Assembly: GCA_003503355.1 (NCBI GenBank)
Contig: DOCS01000252.1
Span: 1-11,607 of the forward strand
Direction: 5' to 3'
Origin: Opitutia bacterium
Lineage (GTDB): Bacteria > Verrucomicrobiota > Verrucomicrobiia > Opitutales > Coraliomargaritaceae
DNA length: 11,607 nt
Part shown: positions 1-6,870 of the stretch, piece by piece
Layout: every line of letters begins with the position of its first letter
How positions within the stretch are numbered: position 1 is the first letter of the stretch
Made by a program: the position numbers and the translations under genes
The notes under the pieces: model-generated
Told to the model about the DNA's origin: nothing
The model's database searches: none
What the model saw: the letters and a program-made list of their open reading frames with translations, nothing else

Positions 1-380
1 ATATGATCCTCAATCAGCATGAAATCGCCGGGCTGGTAGGACGCGTTGATGCCGCCAGCGGCATTGGTCAAAAACAGCGTCTGCACGCCCAACTGGTGCA
101 TCATCCGAATCGGCAACGTCAGTTGCTCCATGCGGTAGCCCTCATAGAAATGGAAGCGCCCCTGCATACAAAGCACGCGACGCCCCTGCAAATGCCCCCA
201 CACAAATTGCCCCGCATGACCGGGCACGGTGGACACAGGAAAGCCGTCGATCTCGCCATACGGCAGGCGCCCGACGACCTCGATCCGTTCATCGGCAAAG
301 AATCCGAGTCCGGAGCCGAGGATCAATCCAAGCTCGGGTTTAAAGTCAGTCAGTTCGGCAGGCAGGTCAGGCATGTTCAT
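1..380 (-). CDS. punA: Purine nucleoside phosphorylase, N-terminal part (cut by window edge)
   Basis: Splits purine (deoxy)nucleosides with phosphate into free base and (deoxy)ribose-1-phosphate in the cytoplasm. The minus-strand reading is open from ATG at 380 to the edge and gives 126 residues, a bit under half of the usual 270-290. Visible trimeric-PNP motifs are GSGLG (residues 22-26, phosphate loop), VPGHAG (52-57), GRFHFYEG (74-81, with the phosphate/sugar-binding His77 and Tyr79) and TNAAGGIN (105-112). The start lies 12 nt after the stop of the thymidine phosphorylase gene on the same strand, so the two are almost certainly one operon for nucleoside salvage. A second ATG two codons later (374) is an alternative start; no strong ribosome site is near either. 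The family call is secure. Guanosine/inosine versus broader specificity cannot be judged because the purine-site residues lie beyond the edge. Confidence 0.93.
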   Translation of the reverse strand, partial: MNMPDLPAELTDFKPELGLILGSGLGFFADERIEVVGRLPYGEIDGFPVSTVPGHAGQFVWGHLQGRRVLCMQGRFHFYEGYRMEQLTLPIRMMHQLGVQTLFLTNAAGGINASYQPGDFMLIEDH

Positions 381-392
381 AATCACAAAAAT

Positions 393-1712
393 TCAGGCTC
401 CAGTGATTCGGTCAATCATCAGTTCGGGAATCGTTACCGGCCGCGTTGAATAAGTCAGTGCCGCGCGCAAACGATTCAGCGCAGCCTCTAGTGATTCGCT
501 CGCATTGTAATGCACCCGGCAGATTAATTCACCTGGCTCTACCGCATCGCCCACCTTCTTACTGAAAACGAAGCCGACCGCGGGATCGATTCGTGCCTCG
601 GCGTGAGCGCGCCCGGCCCCAAGTAAACGCGCCGCCTCGCCGACCAACAACGCATCCACCTCGGCCACATAGCCAGGCTCCGTGCCGTCGTAACGAAGTT
701 CAAAACAGTGTTCCGCAGCGGGTAGCCGTAAGCTGTCATCCACCACGCGCACATCGCCGCCCTGCGCGGTCACTAACTCGCGAAATGCCTGCAACGCGGC
801 GCCACTTTGAATCGCCGATTCCATCAGCGTCTGTGCTTGCTCACGCGTCTCACAAATCCCGCCCAGACGCAGCATCTCCGCCACCAGCGCGTAACTGACA
901 CGCATTAAATCGGGCGGACCGTCGCCTTTCAGACAGTCGATCGCTTCAATCACTTCGAGCGCATTGCCGACCGCATTGCCCAGCGGCTGATCCATGCGTG
1001 TGAGCAGCGCCGTGGTTGGTTTGCCCACCCCCGCACTGATCTTCACCAACGCTTGGGCCAGGGCACGCGCCTCCGCCTCAGTCTTCATAAAGGCACCACG
1101 CCCGCACTTCACGTCCAGCACCAGCGCGTCGATCCCCTCCGCTAGTTTCTTGCTCAAAATACTCGCACAAATCAACGGGATGCTTTCGACCGTGGCGGTC
1201 ACGTCGCGCAAGGCGTACAGCGTGCGATCGGCCGGCACCATGTCCGCCGATTGACCGATCATCGCCTGATGAATCGAACCGAGTTGTGCCCGATAAGCCG
1301 CGTCGCTCAAGTCCACCTGAAACCCGGGAATCGACTCCAACTTGTCCAGGGTGCCGCCGGTATGGCCGAGCCCGCGTCCGCTCATCATCGGCACGCACAG
1401 ACCGACCGATGCAGCCAGCGGCGCTAGGATTAATGACACCTTGTCGCCGACGCCACCGGTTGAATGCTTGTCAACTTTTGGACGTTTGATTTCCGGCAGC
1501 TCCACCACCCGACCCGAGCGCATCATCGCCTCGGTCAACCACGCGGTCTCCTCATGACTCATCCCCTGGAGCACGATCGCCATCAACAACGCACTGGTTT
1601 GATAATCGCGAAACGCACCCGAAACCACGCCAGCGACAAATTGCTCAATCTGAGCGCGGCTCAAACAGCCGCCGTCTCGTTTGATTGCGATGATCTCTTG
1701 TGGGATGTCCAT
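393..1712 (-). CDS. deoA: Thymidine/pyrimidine nucleoside phosphorylase
   Basis: Reversibly phosphorolyses thymidine or deoxyuridine to base plus deoxyribose-1-phosphate; cytoplasmic homodimer of the nucleoside phosphorylase II (glycosyltransferase-3-like) family. The 439-residue length is normal. The phosphate-binding stretch KHSTGGVGDK is at 82-91 and the full family signature from SGRGLGHTGG to ESIPG at 111-130. Base-binding residues equivalent to Arg/Ser/Lys in E. coli are R169, S184 and K188. The C-terminal alpha/beta dimer domain has the family pattern YDGTEPGYV and GAGR. Met109 precedes the signature where Bacillus-type pyrimidine phosphorylases have Lys, as in E. coli DeoA; this favours deoxyribose (thymidine) specificity, which is inference. 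The gene is followed 12 nt later by punA and divergently faces deoC, so the context is deoxynucleoside catabolism. The ATG at 1712 is the natural start, though no Shine-Dalgarno sequence is evident. Confidence 0.95.
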   Translation of the reverse strand: MDIPQEIIAIKRDGGCLSRAQIEQFVAGVVSGAFRDYQTSALLMAIVLQGMSHEETAWLTEAMMRSGRVVELPEIKRPKVDKHSTGGVGDKVSLILAPLAASVGLCVPMMSGRGLGHTGGTLDKLESIPGFQVDLSDAAYRAQLGSIHQAMIGQSADMVPADRTLYALRDVTATVESIPLICASILSKKLAEGIDALVLDVKCGRGAFMKTEAEARALAQALVKISAGVGKPTTALLTRMDQPLGNAVGNALEVIEAIDCLKGDGPPDLMRVSYALVAEMLRLGGICETREQAQTLMESAIQSGAALQAFRELVTAQGGDVRVVDDSLRLPAAEHCFELRYDGTEPGYVAEVDALLVGEAARLLGAGRAHAEARIDPAVGFVFSKKVGDAVEPGELICRVHYNASESLEAALNRLRAALTYSTRPVTIPELMIDRITGA

Positions 1713-1825
1713 TTAGTCTGCGACGCAGGCTACAGTCCGCCACACACAATACAACGCAGATATGGCTTGGAATCGACAAAGCCTTCGGATTAGTGTCAGG
1801 CTATAGTAACCGAACAGACACGACC
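1713..1825. promoter_or_regulatory. Divergent promoter region between deoA-punA and deoC, with an 11-bp direct repeat
   Basis: This 113-nt gap must hold the promoters of both the minus-strand phosphorylase operon and plus-strand deoC. CAGGCTACAGT at 1726-1736 recurs as CAGGCTATAGT at 1797-1807 (10 of 11 identical, 71 bp apart, same orientation), flanking the region like a pair of operator sites. The right copy contains TATAGT (1802-1807), a reasonable -10 box for deoC that would give a leader of only about 12 nt. A regulator bound there would cover the deoC promoter. No regulator gene is adjacent, so its identity is unknown. Confidence 0.4.
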
Positions 1826-2524
1826 ATGACACCCGCAGACTTTGCCGCCACCCTTGACGCTACCAACTTAAAGCTGGATGCCAGCGACGGCGAAATCTGC
1901 GCACTCTGTGATGAAGCGGCACACGCCCGCTTCGCCTCAGTCTGCGTCTATCCGACCAGTGTTTCGATGTGCGCCGACATCCTCTACAACACGCCCGCTC
2001 GTGTGTGTACCGTGATCGGCTTTCCGCACGGACGTTCCAGCCTCGAAGCCAAGCGCGAGGAAATCCTGCGCGCCAAACACAACGGCGCGGATGAAGTCGA
2101 CATCGTGATGAATTATGCAGCCCTGCGCTCGGGTGCAAAAGGCCTCGTCACCGAGGAGCTGGTGCAACTGTGCCAGGAAGCACGCGACGCGCAACTGTTG
2201 ACCAAAATCATCGTCGAAACCTGCTTTCTCAACGAAGCCCAAAAACTCGCTGCGCTCGCCGCCTGCGAAACCGCCGGCGCGGATTTCATCAAGACATCTA
2301 CCGGCTTCGGATCGGCAGGCGCAAACGTCGACGACGTCAAACTGTTTGCCACCCATCGCACGGGACCAATCAAGATAAAAGCCAGCGGCAGCATCCGCAC
2401 ACTGAGCACTGCCCTCGCCCTGCTCGACGCCGGCGCCGAGCGCCTCGGTGTATCTGCCGCAGCCGCTCTGCTCGCCGAACTCAAAGGCGAGCGCATCGAA
2501 AAGAGTTCCGACGACAGCTACTAG
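1826..2524 (+). CDS. deoC: Deoxyribose-phosphate aldolase
   Basis: Cleaves 2-deoxyribose-5-phosphate to acetaldehyde and glyceraldehyde-3-phosphate through a lysine Schiff base; class I aldolase with a TIM barrel, cytoplasmic. The 232-residue product has the family landmarks in order: LDATNLKLDAS near the N terminus (10-20), VIGFPHG (63-69), DEVDIVMN (89-96, with the proton-relay Asp92), FIKTSTGF (154-161, Schiff-base Lys156) and IKASGSIRT (184-192, second catalytic Lys185), then LLDAGAERLGVS binding the phosphate. The reading frame is open upstream to 1700, but the extra 42 codons would run into the divergent gene's start and lack family similarity, so ATG at 1826 is preferred. It works downstream of deoA and punA, to which it is divergently arranged; the phosphopentomutase needed to link them is not in the window. 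Confidence 0.95.
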   Translation: MTPADFAATLDATNLKLDASDGEICALCDEAAHARFASVCVYPTSVSMCADILYNTPARVCTVIGFPHGRSSLEAKREEILRAKHNGADEVDIVMNYAALRSGAKGLVTEELVQLCQEARDAQLLTKIIVETCFLNEAQKLAALAACETAGADFIKTSTGFGSAGANVDDVKLFATHRTGPIKIKASGSIRTLSTALALLDAGAERLGVSAAAALLAELKGERIEKSSDDSY

Positions 2525-2579
2525 GATTCGGTTCGGCCTCGCATTCCCTGTATAAACCTAAAACGGGCGGTTAGCGACA

Positions 2580-2693
2580 ATGGCTCCGCAGATAAGGCAA
2601 ACACTGCTGGCTGCGATCGGCTTAGAGCCCAAAAGGGCGAAAAAACCTGCCGCTCCGACAGCGCCGCACAAAAAACGGCAGCGCGCTATTTAA
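2580..2693 (+). CDS. Possible 37-residue basic peptide (doubtful)
   Basis: A short ATG-to-TAA frame in the convergent gap after deoC encodes MAPQIRQTLLAAIGLEPKRA followed by a Lys/Arg/Pro/Ala-rich tail (residues 21-37). It overlaps the 3' end of the opposing M23 peptidase gene by 8 nt. The charge pattern, a short hydrophobic N-terminal helix and then a strongly basic tail, is not typical of random shadow frames. Against it, it uses several codons that are rare in the neighbouring genes (ATA, AGG twice, TTA), has no clear ribosome site, and coincides with a probable terminator for the opposite strand. I do not recognise a family. Confidence 0.2.
   Translation: MAPQIRQTLLAAIGLEPKRAKKPAAPTAPHKKRQRAI
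2640..2681 (-). terminator. Possible intrinsic terminator of the M23 peptidase unit
   Basis: Read on the minus strand just after the peptidase stop codon, CTGCCG (2681-2676) can pair with CGGCAG (2652-2647), and the stem is followed one base later by six T (2645-2640). The 23-nt loop is long for an intrinsic terminator and a smaller GCCG/CGGC hairpin competes within it, so this is tentative. The position between convergent genes is what would be expected. Confidence 0.35.
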
Positions 2694-3702
2694 AGCCGAA
2701 CAGCTTCCTCAAGGTACTCAAGGTGCCGGATGAAATTTTAGGCGTCTTGCCGCCGAGATCTAGGACGCGGCGACACGACTGCTGCTGCAGTCGCTTGGGG
2801 TCATAAGCCAACACCTTCACGTCGCCTGAACGGCCGCCAATGTTCTCCTCCGCAAAGCGCGGCGTCCACTCCTTGGGCACGCCATACTGCGAAAACGCGA
2901 TATCCCAGGCCACCACTTGCTTGCCCGTATACGGCCGCGTGACCAGCGCGGGATAGTTGGTCACAAAATTCGGAATTTGCGCGGTTTGCACACGAATCCG
3001 CGCATATGCAGGAATGGTTTTAATATATTCATTAACGTTGCTGACCTTGCCATGACGCACGGAGCGGTAGAAATCCAATGGATCGAGACTCACCAGATTC
3101 ATCCCATTCCACTTGCCATGTCGATTCTTGGCGCCGAATTTCCGGCGATCATACCAGCGCTGAAAGTCATCCGTCAGGCGAAAGCCGATCTCAAAATGCA
3201 AATGCGCGCGCGACTTGGGAATCGAATACGAGGCCGATCGTCCCATCACCCCGAGCCCTGTGCCCGACTCGACCCGTGCGCCGGGCGCAATGCCATCGGC
3301 CACACTGGCCAGATGGGCATACAAGGTGTGAAAGGCGGGCGTCTCACGATCGTGCTCGACCACCACATACCGTCCATAGCTGCTGTGACCTGCGGTGCGA
3401 TTGACGTGCACCACACGGCCCGGCAAGACCGCATAGACCATATCGAGCGCCTCGCCGCGTTTGTCGCGCGAAACCGGATACAGATCCAGCCCTTCGTGAA
3501 AGCGTGCCCCGCCATTGCGCACACAACCGAACAGCCCGGACTTGGTCACGCCGGATACGGTGGGCTGTATGTAATCCTCAATCGACTGGCCGTTTTGAAA
3601 CGCTGGATTCGGCGTCGGCCAAATCAGCCCGGCCCACGAACTGTCAGCGGTACAGAGTAAGCCAGCGAACAAGCAGAGAACTGAAAAGAGACCGAAACGC
3701 AT
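2686..3702 (-). CDS. Secreted M23-family (LytM-like) zinc metallopeptidase
   Basis: Probable peptidoglycan endopeptidase or a catalytic-type LytM regulator acting in the periplasm. The 338-residue product starts with a signal peptide (basic MRF, hydrophobic core LFSVLCLFAGLL, likely cleavage after the Ala of SSWAG, about residue 24). The M23 core spans about 55-175 and keeps every metal and catalytic residue: HEGLD (zinc ligands H69 and D73), YAH (H130) and HLH (catalytic H167, zinc ligand H169). A C-terminal region of roughly 160 residues (about 178-338) is not part of the peptidase fold and I do not recognise it. I chose ATG at 3702 because a GGGGTG stretch lies 6 nt upstream; a GTG at 3711 in the same frame would add three residues. 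It is last in a three-gene minus-strand unit, 20 nt after the lipoprotein gene. Confidence 0.9.
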   Translation of the reverse strand: MRFGLFSVLCLFAGLLCTADSSWAGLIWPTPNPAFQNGQSIEDYIQPTVSGVTKSGLFGCVRNGGARFHEGLDLYPVSRDKRGEALDMVYAVLPGRVVHVNRTAGHSSYGRYVVVEHDRETPAFHTLYAHLASVADGIAPGARVESGTGLGVMGRSASYSIPKSRAHLHFEIGFRLTDDFQRWYDRRKFGAKNRHGKWNGMNLVSLDPLDFYRSVRHGKVSNVNEYIKTIPAYARIRVQTAQIPNFVTNYPALVTRPYTGKQVVAWDIAFSQYGVPKEWTPRFAEENIGGRSGDVKVLAYDPKRLQQQSCRRVLDLGGKTPKISSGTLSTLRKLFGFK

Positions 3703-3722
3703 ACTAAACACCCCGGGCGCCG

Positions 3723-4235
3723 TTAATATTGATACTGAGTTTGAATTTCGGCGATGCTGGCCTTCAAATCCAGCACCAACTGACCGATCGCGTCGTCCTT
3801 CACTTCAACAAAAGTAAACAGCTTACCGTCCTCGATCGCACTATCGAGACGCCGCGCACCCAACGCGTTGCCATTGACCACAAACACGATCCGGCTGCCC
3901 TTATTCGTTACCGAGCGACGGTAGAGCTCACGCGCCCCCGAATCGGAAAGCTCAATTAACAGGGCAATGCCCATGTCCACTTTGACCATATCGACGTCGA
4001 AGATATCAAACTCATTGACGATCGGATCCTTGTCTACCGCAATCACCGAGCCGCTCACCGGCAATCTCAGCGTGGTTCCATTCACACTACCATAGTTGAC
4101 CGACCGACTTTCAATCATCAGCCGTGGCACCAGCAGGTTCTCCACCTCGCTTTCATTCTTAAAACAACCGCTGAATGCGCACAGCGAAAGAAACAGGAAG
4201 CCAAGGGTACAAAGTGAACGTGTGTGGATCGTCAT
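3723..4235 (-). CDS. Lipoprotein with SecD-P1-like domain
   Basis: 170-residue predicted lipoprotein: basic N terminus, hydrophobic stretch LGFLFLSLCAF, then the lipobox FSGC with the lipidated Cys24. After a short linker, residues about 85-160 read like the head part of the P1 periplasmic domain of SecD/SecDF: an LIELSDSGARELYRRSV helix-strand, then RIVFVVNGNALGARRL, IEDGKLFTFVEV and a final helix. This match is from memory of the family pattern and is inference; none of the SecD membrane segments are present, so it is not a translocase subunit. The start ATG is 8 nt after the upstream gene's stop and the stop is 20 nt before the M23 peptidase gene, so all three are likely co-transcribed and act at the cell envelope. 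No Shine-Dalgarno sequence is visible. Confidence 0.8.
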   Translation of the reverse strand: MTIHTRSLCTLGFLFLSLCAFSGCFKNESEVENLLVPRLMIESRSVNYGSVNGTTLRLPVSGSVIAVDKDPIVNEFDIFDVDMVKVDMGIALLIELSDSGARELYRRSVTNKGSRIVFVVNGNALGARRLDSAIEDGKLFTFVEVKDDAIGQLVLDLKASIAEIQTQYQY

Positions 4236-4243
4236 AAAATGGA

Positions 4244-4741
4244 TTAAAGAATAATGTCTCCGAGGGTGTCTTGAATCTTGAGTATCAGTCGAGGGGAAAT
4301 CTCAACAATCGGCACCTCGATCTCCTGCTTGGTTTTAACGTGAAGATACCGCTGAGTGCCAGACCGTTGACGTTTGCCGAGCGCACGGACCACTCGCTTG
4401 CGCTCTAACATCAAAGCCAGCAAGTGCTTCAACGCATCCGTCTCTTCCTGCGCATCGGCCTGTGCATTCTGGTACAGCGAAAGAAAAAAATCTTCCGCCG
4501 AAGCTACCGTCTCACGCACAGTCGCCGCGTCCTCGTCTGGGCCCTTCACCACGCGCGTCCAGCGCCCCAAAATCTCCCCAGGAAGGTCGTAGGCGTCGAC
4601 CTCGTCGGGCAACACATCTGCACGCCCCATTTCACCCGCTTCGACATCTTTGAAGATCAGACAAGCGACCCGCCCACCGGCAACGAAAGGAGCCTCGGAC
4701 AGCGATGATTTGCGCGCAATGCTTTTAAAATGCCATTCCAT
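4244..4741 (-). CDS. Conserved-looking protein of unknown function, 165 residues
   Basis: I cannot name a family for this gene. It encodes a soluble, probably cytoplasmic protein without signal peptide or membrane segments. It begins MEWHFKSIARKSSLSEAPF, continues with a strand-rich section containing GGRVACLIFKDVEAGEMGRAD and ends with an acidic helix (EDFFLSLYQ, then a Leu/Arg-rich helix LKHLLALMLERKRVVRAL) and a final strand pair. The frame is open to a TTG at 4792, which would add 17 residues, but ATG at 4741 is the more credible start. It is first in the unit with the lipoprotein and the M23 peptidase, whose starts follow at 8 and 20 nt. Co-transcription suggests an envelope-related role, but the sequence itself does not show one. 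Confidence 0.75.
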   Translation of the reverse strand: MEWHFKSIARKSSLSEAPFVAGGRVACLIFKDVEAGEMGRADVLPDEVDAYDLPGEILGRWTRVVKGPDEDAATVRETVASAEDFFLSLYQNAQADAQEETDALKHLLALMLERKRVVRALGKRQRSGTQRYLHVKTKQEIEVPIVEISPRLILKIQDTLGDIIL

Positions 4742-4867
4742 AAGAGCGTGAAAAGAAAGTTCAAACACTGGGAACGAATCAAACGGATGCAATCAAAAGT
4801 GCGCCGAGTTCGCCCCCGACGAAAGTAGCCTGTCCCTTAAATTGCGAAGGCAGGCGATTTCCCCAGC

Positions 4868-4949
4868 TGTGACACAGACATTCCTGTCTGTCCAAGCAGA
4901 GTCAGCTGCCGCATCATTCAATTCCACAGGCAGGAATGCCTGTGTCACA
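4868..4949. repeat. REP-like nested palindrome pair (BIME/MITE-like)
   Basis: Two 24-nt arms (4868-4891 and 4926-4949) are inverted relative to each other with 22 of 24 positions complementary, separated by 34 nt. Each arm also forms its own hairpin: ACAGACA-TTCC-TGTCTGT at 4874-4891 and ACAGGCA-GGAA-TGCCTGT at 4926-4943, each a perfect 7-bp stem with a 4-nt loop. The outer flanks are TGTGAC (4868-4873) and GTCACA (4944-4949). The only two differences between arms are at paired positions of the inner stem, so the hairpin is kept in both. This is the architecture of REP/BIME repeats dispersed by Y1-type REP transposases; no such transposase is in the window. A partial 15-nt direct repeat follows each arm (4892-4906 and 4950-4964, 12 of 15 identical). 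Confidence 0.75.
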
Positions 4950-4963
4950 CCAAGCAGGACCAG

Positions 4964-4979
4964 CGTACGACACCGTACG
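4964..4979. repeat. CGTACG-ACAC-CGTACG palindrome pair
   Basis: Two copies of the 6-bp palindrome CGTACG flank ACAC. As RNA or cruciform they can form a 6-bp stem with a 4-nt loop; as duplex DNA they are two identical half-sites 10 bp apart, one helical turn, on the same face. The position, 62-77 nt upstream of the isochorismatase-like gene, would suit a regulator binding site. Confidence 0.4.
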
Positions 4980-4991
4980 TGCACTATTTTA

Positions 4992-5026
4992 AATTCGAGG
5001 TTCGACCTTCGAGATTCGACGTTCAA
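4992..5026. repeat. 7-bp tandem array, NNTTCGA x5
   Basis: Five consecutive heptamers read AATTCGA, GGTTCGA, CCTTCGA, GATTCGA and CGTTCAA. The TTCGA core is perfect in four units and changed at one base in the last, while the two spacer bases vary freely. The array ends 14 nt before the ATG of the isochorismatase-like gene, so it is in the 5' leader or promoter. Because TTCGA and its complement TCGAA overlap, units can also fold on each other. Confidence 0.7.
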
Positions 5027-5040
5027 CTTTCCCTACTAAC

Positions 5041-5595
5041 ATGTCCAATCCAGCACAACACCTCGGCCTCCTGCTCATCGACTTCCAGGATTCGTTTCTC
5101 AATGCGATCCCCGACCGCGAGCGCCTATTGCAGCGCACAAGCTTTGCAGTCGAAGCCGCCAGCCTCCTCGGCTGCTCCATCGCTGCCACCGAGCAAATTC
5201 CGCAAAAACTGGGTCACACTACCGAGCTACTCTCCACTGTCCTGCCGCAGCACACACCGATCTTTGATAAGAGCGCCTTTTCCGCGCTCGAAGCCGACGG
5301 CCTGAGCCGCTGGATCGAGAGTAACCAGATCGATCACCTGCTCCTCCTCGGCATCGAGACCTCGATTTGTATTTACCAGACCGCTATCCAAGCACTGGGC
5401 GACGGCATCGGTGTCACCCTGCTGTCAGATTGCATCAGTGAGCGACGCCCCGAAGACCGCGAACCGGTCCTCAAGCAACTGCTCTCCATGGACGCTCATG
5501 TGCTGCCTGCTGAAACCATTTTCTACAGCCTGCTCGGCAGCGCGGCGCATCCGCAGTTTCGCGCGTTTACCCAATTGGTAAAACAATACGCATAG
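5041..5595 (+). CDS. Isochorismatase-like cysteine hydrolase
   Basis: 184-residue cytoplasmic hydrolase of the isochorismatase-like superfamily, closest in pattern to the ISOC1/ISOC2/YcaC-type branch of unknown substrate. The catalytic triad is in the usual places: D14 in LLIDFQ, K77 in FDKSAFSA and C110 in [12 protein letters not shown]. The end of the protein follows the branch too ([19 protein letters not shown], then [16 protein letters not shown]). It begins with ATG at 5041 directly after the TTCGA heptamer array; there is no Shine-Dalgarno sequence. Despite the neighbouring chorismate synthase gene, the family name does not imply action on isochorismate: this branch lacks the aryl carrier partner and the siderophore context. 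Confidence 0.88.
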   Translation: MSNPAQHLGLLLIDFQDSFLNAIPDRERLLQRTSFAVEAASLLGCSIAATEQIPQKLGHTTELLSTVLPQHTPIFDKSAFSALEADGLSRWIESNQIDHLLLLGIETSICIYQTAIQALGDGIGVTLLSDCISERRPEDREPVLKQLLSMDAHVLPAETIFYSLLGSAAHPQFRAFTQLVKQYA

Positions 5596-5600
5596 TCGCC

Positions 5601-5612
5601 TGTTTCGAAACA
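5601..5612. promoter_or_regulatory. 12-bp perfect palindrome upstream of aroC
   Basis: TGTTTCGAAACA is a perfect 12-bp palindrome 5 nt after the stop of the hydrolase gene and 111 nt before the aroC ATG. It could be an operator. A related inverted repeat, GTTTCGA-TT-TCGAAAC, lies at 6802-6817 inside the end of aroC, which may be chance since it encodes Phe/Asp/Phe/Glu codons. Confidence 0.25.
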
Positions 5613-5723
5613 CTCCGTTCGCTTCACCTGCGTCCTGCACCATTTACAGGCAAAGCAGCTTCTTGCCGCACACGGTGCCGTGAGATTGACTTCCCTGCCA
5701 GCACACGTTGCATTCCATCCATT

Positions 5724-6824
5724 ATGGGTAATTCCTTCGGCACACTTTTTCGTATTTCTACTTGGGGCGAGAGCCACGGCGGCGGCATCGGCGTCGTGAT
5801 CGACGGCTGTCCGCCGCGCCTACCACTGACGGTTGAAGAGATTCAATTCGAGCTGGATCGTCGCCGCCCGGGGCAGAGCGACATCACCACCCCGCGCAAG
5901 GAGAGTGATGCCGCGACCATCGTGTCGGGCGTATTTGAAGGCCAGACACTCGGCACCCCGATCGGCATTTATGTGCCCAACGGCGATCAACGCCCGTCCG
6001 CTTATACGGAGATGAAGGACAAGTTCCGCCCCTCTCATGCGGACTTCACCTATCAAGCCAAGTTCGGCATTCGCAACCACGAGGGCGGCGGTCGCTCCTC
6101 CGCCCGCGAAACCATTGGCCGTGTCGCTGCCGGTGCGATCGCCAAAAAGATCCTTAAGCTCGCAGGTGACATCGACGTGCGCGCCTACATTACCCGCGTG
6201 CACGACATCGAAATGCCCGCCCCGACCAGCTTCCCCAGTCTCGAAGAGGTTGAGGCAAGTCCGGTGCGCTGCCCCCATCCACAAACCGCCGAGAAAATGA
6301 TCGAGCGGATCAAGATGGTGCGCAAGGACGGCGACTCGGTCGGGGGCATCATCGAATGCCGCGTGCGCAATCTGCCAGTCGGCCTCGGCGTGCCAGTGTT
6401 CGATCGCCTGGAAGCCGACCTCGCCAAAGCGATGCTCTCGATTCCGGCCACCAAAGGCTTTGAAATCGGCAGCGGCTTCGGCGGCTCGCTGCAACTCGGC
6501 TCCGAGCACAACGACATTTTTGTTAATAAGGACGGTAAAGTCGGCACCGAAACCAACCGTTCCGGCGGCGTACAGGGCGGCATCAGCAACGGCGAGGAAC
6601 TCGTCTTCCGCATCGCCTTCAAACCGACCGCCACCCTCATTCAAAATCAACGCACCGTCGACAAGCAAGGCCACGAAACTGAGCTGATGGGCCGTGGCCG
6701 CCACGACCCCTGTGTCGTGCCGCGCGCGGTGCCGATCGTCGAGTCCATGGCTGCGCTCGTACTGGTCGATCACTGGATGCGCCACAACGCGCAGTGCCAA
6801 AGTTTCGATTTCGAAACCGAATAA
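5724..6824 (+). CDS. aroC: Chorismate synthase
   Basis: Last step of the shikimate pathway: converts 5-enolpyruvylshikimate-3-phosphate to chorismate, needing reduced FMN; cytoplasmic homotetramer. The 366-residue length is normal. All three family signatures are present: GESHGGGIG (15-23, with His18), the [16 protein letters not shown] block (102-107 and 121-130, with the second conserved His105), and [15 protein letters not shown] near the C terminus. RRRPGQSD at 47-54 is also conserved. ATG at 5724 gives the standard [10 protein letters not shown] start; the upstream bases show no ribosome site. A 12-bp palindrome sits 112 nt upstream. The degenerate CobW-like gene begins 46 nt after the stop and may be co-transcribed. 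Confidence 0.97.
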   Translation: MGNSFGTLFRISTWGESHGGGIGVVIDGCPPRLPLTVEEIQFELDRRRPGQSDITTPRKESDAATIVSGVFEGQTLGTPIGIYVPNGDQRPSAYTEMKDKFRPSHADFTYQAKFGIRNHEGGGRSSARETIGRVAAGAIAKKILKLAGDIDVRAYITRVHDIEMPAPTSFPSLEEVEASPVRCPHPQTAEKMIERIKMVRKDGDSVGGIIECRVRNLPVGLGVPVFDRLEADLAKAMLSIPATKGFEIGSGFGGSLQLGSEHNDIFVNKDGKVGTETNRSGGVQGGISNGEELVFRIAFKPTATLIQNQRTVDKQGHETELMGRGRHDPCVVPRAVPIVESMAALVLVDHWMRHNAQCQSFDFETE

Positions 6825-6870
6825 ATACTTAAATAACCACATTTCCGTGGCTTCAGATCTCCGCACGACC

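Noticed and set aside
3..449. Plus-strand frame over the left edge
   Set aside because: It is antisense to the purine nucleoside phosphorylase fragment, which has clear family motifs on the minus strand.
2917..3660. Plus-strand frame (247 codons) opposite the M23 peptidase gene
   Set aside because: The minus strand carries a signal peptide and all M23 catalytic residues; the plus frame is its antisense shadow.
3640..3660. Cysteine in the M23 signal sequence (LLC) as a lipobox
   Set aside because: Residue -1 is Leu and not Gly/Ala/Ser, and a good signal peptidase I site (SSWA-G) follows, so it is probably not a lipoprotein.
4793..5026. Minus-strand open frame of 77 codons in the gap before the isochorismatase-like gene
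   Set aside because: It is a translation of the REP-like hairpin pair, the CGTACG pair and the TTCGA array, so the open frame is a by-product of repeats.
5041..6824. A siderophore or isochorismate pathway from the hydrolase plus chorismate synthase
   Set aside because: The hydrolase belongs to a general isochorismatase-like branch, and no isochorismate synthase, carrier or NRPS gene is present; the adjacency is probably coincidental.
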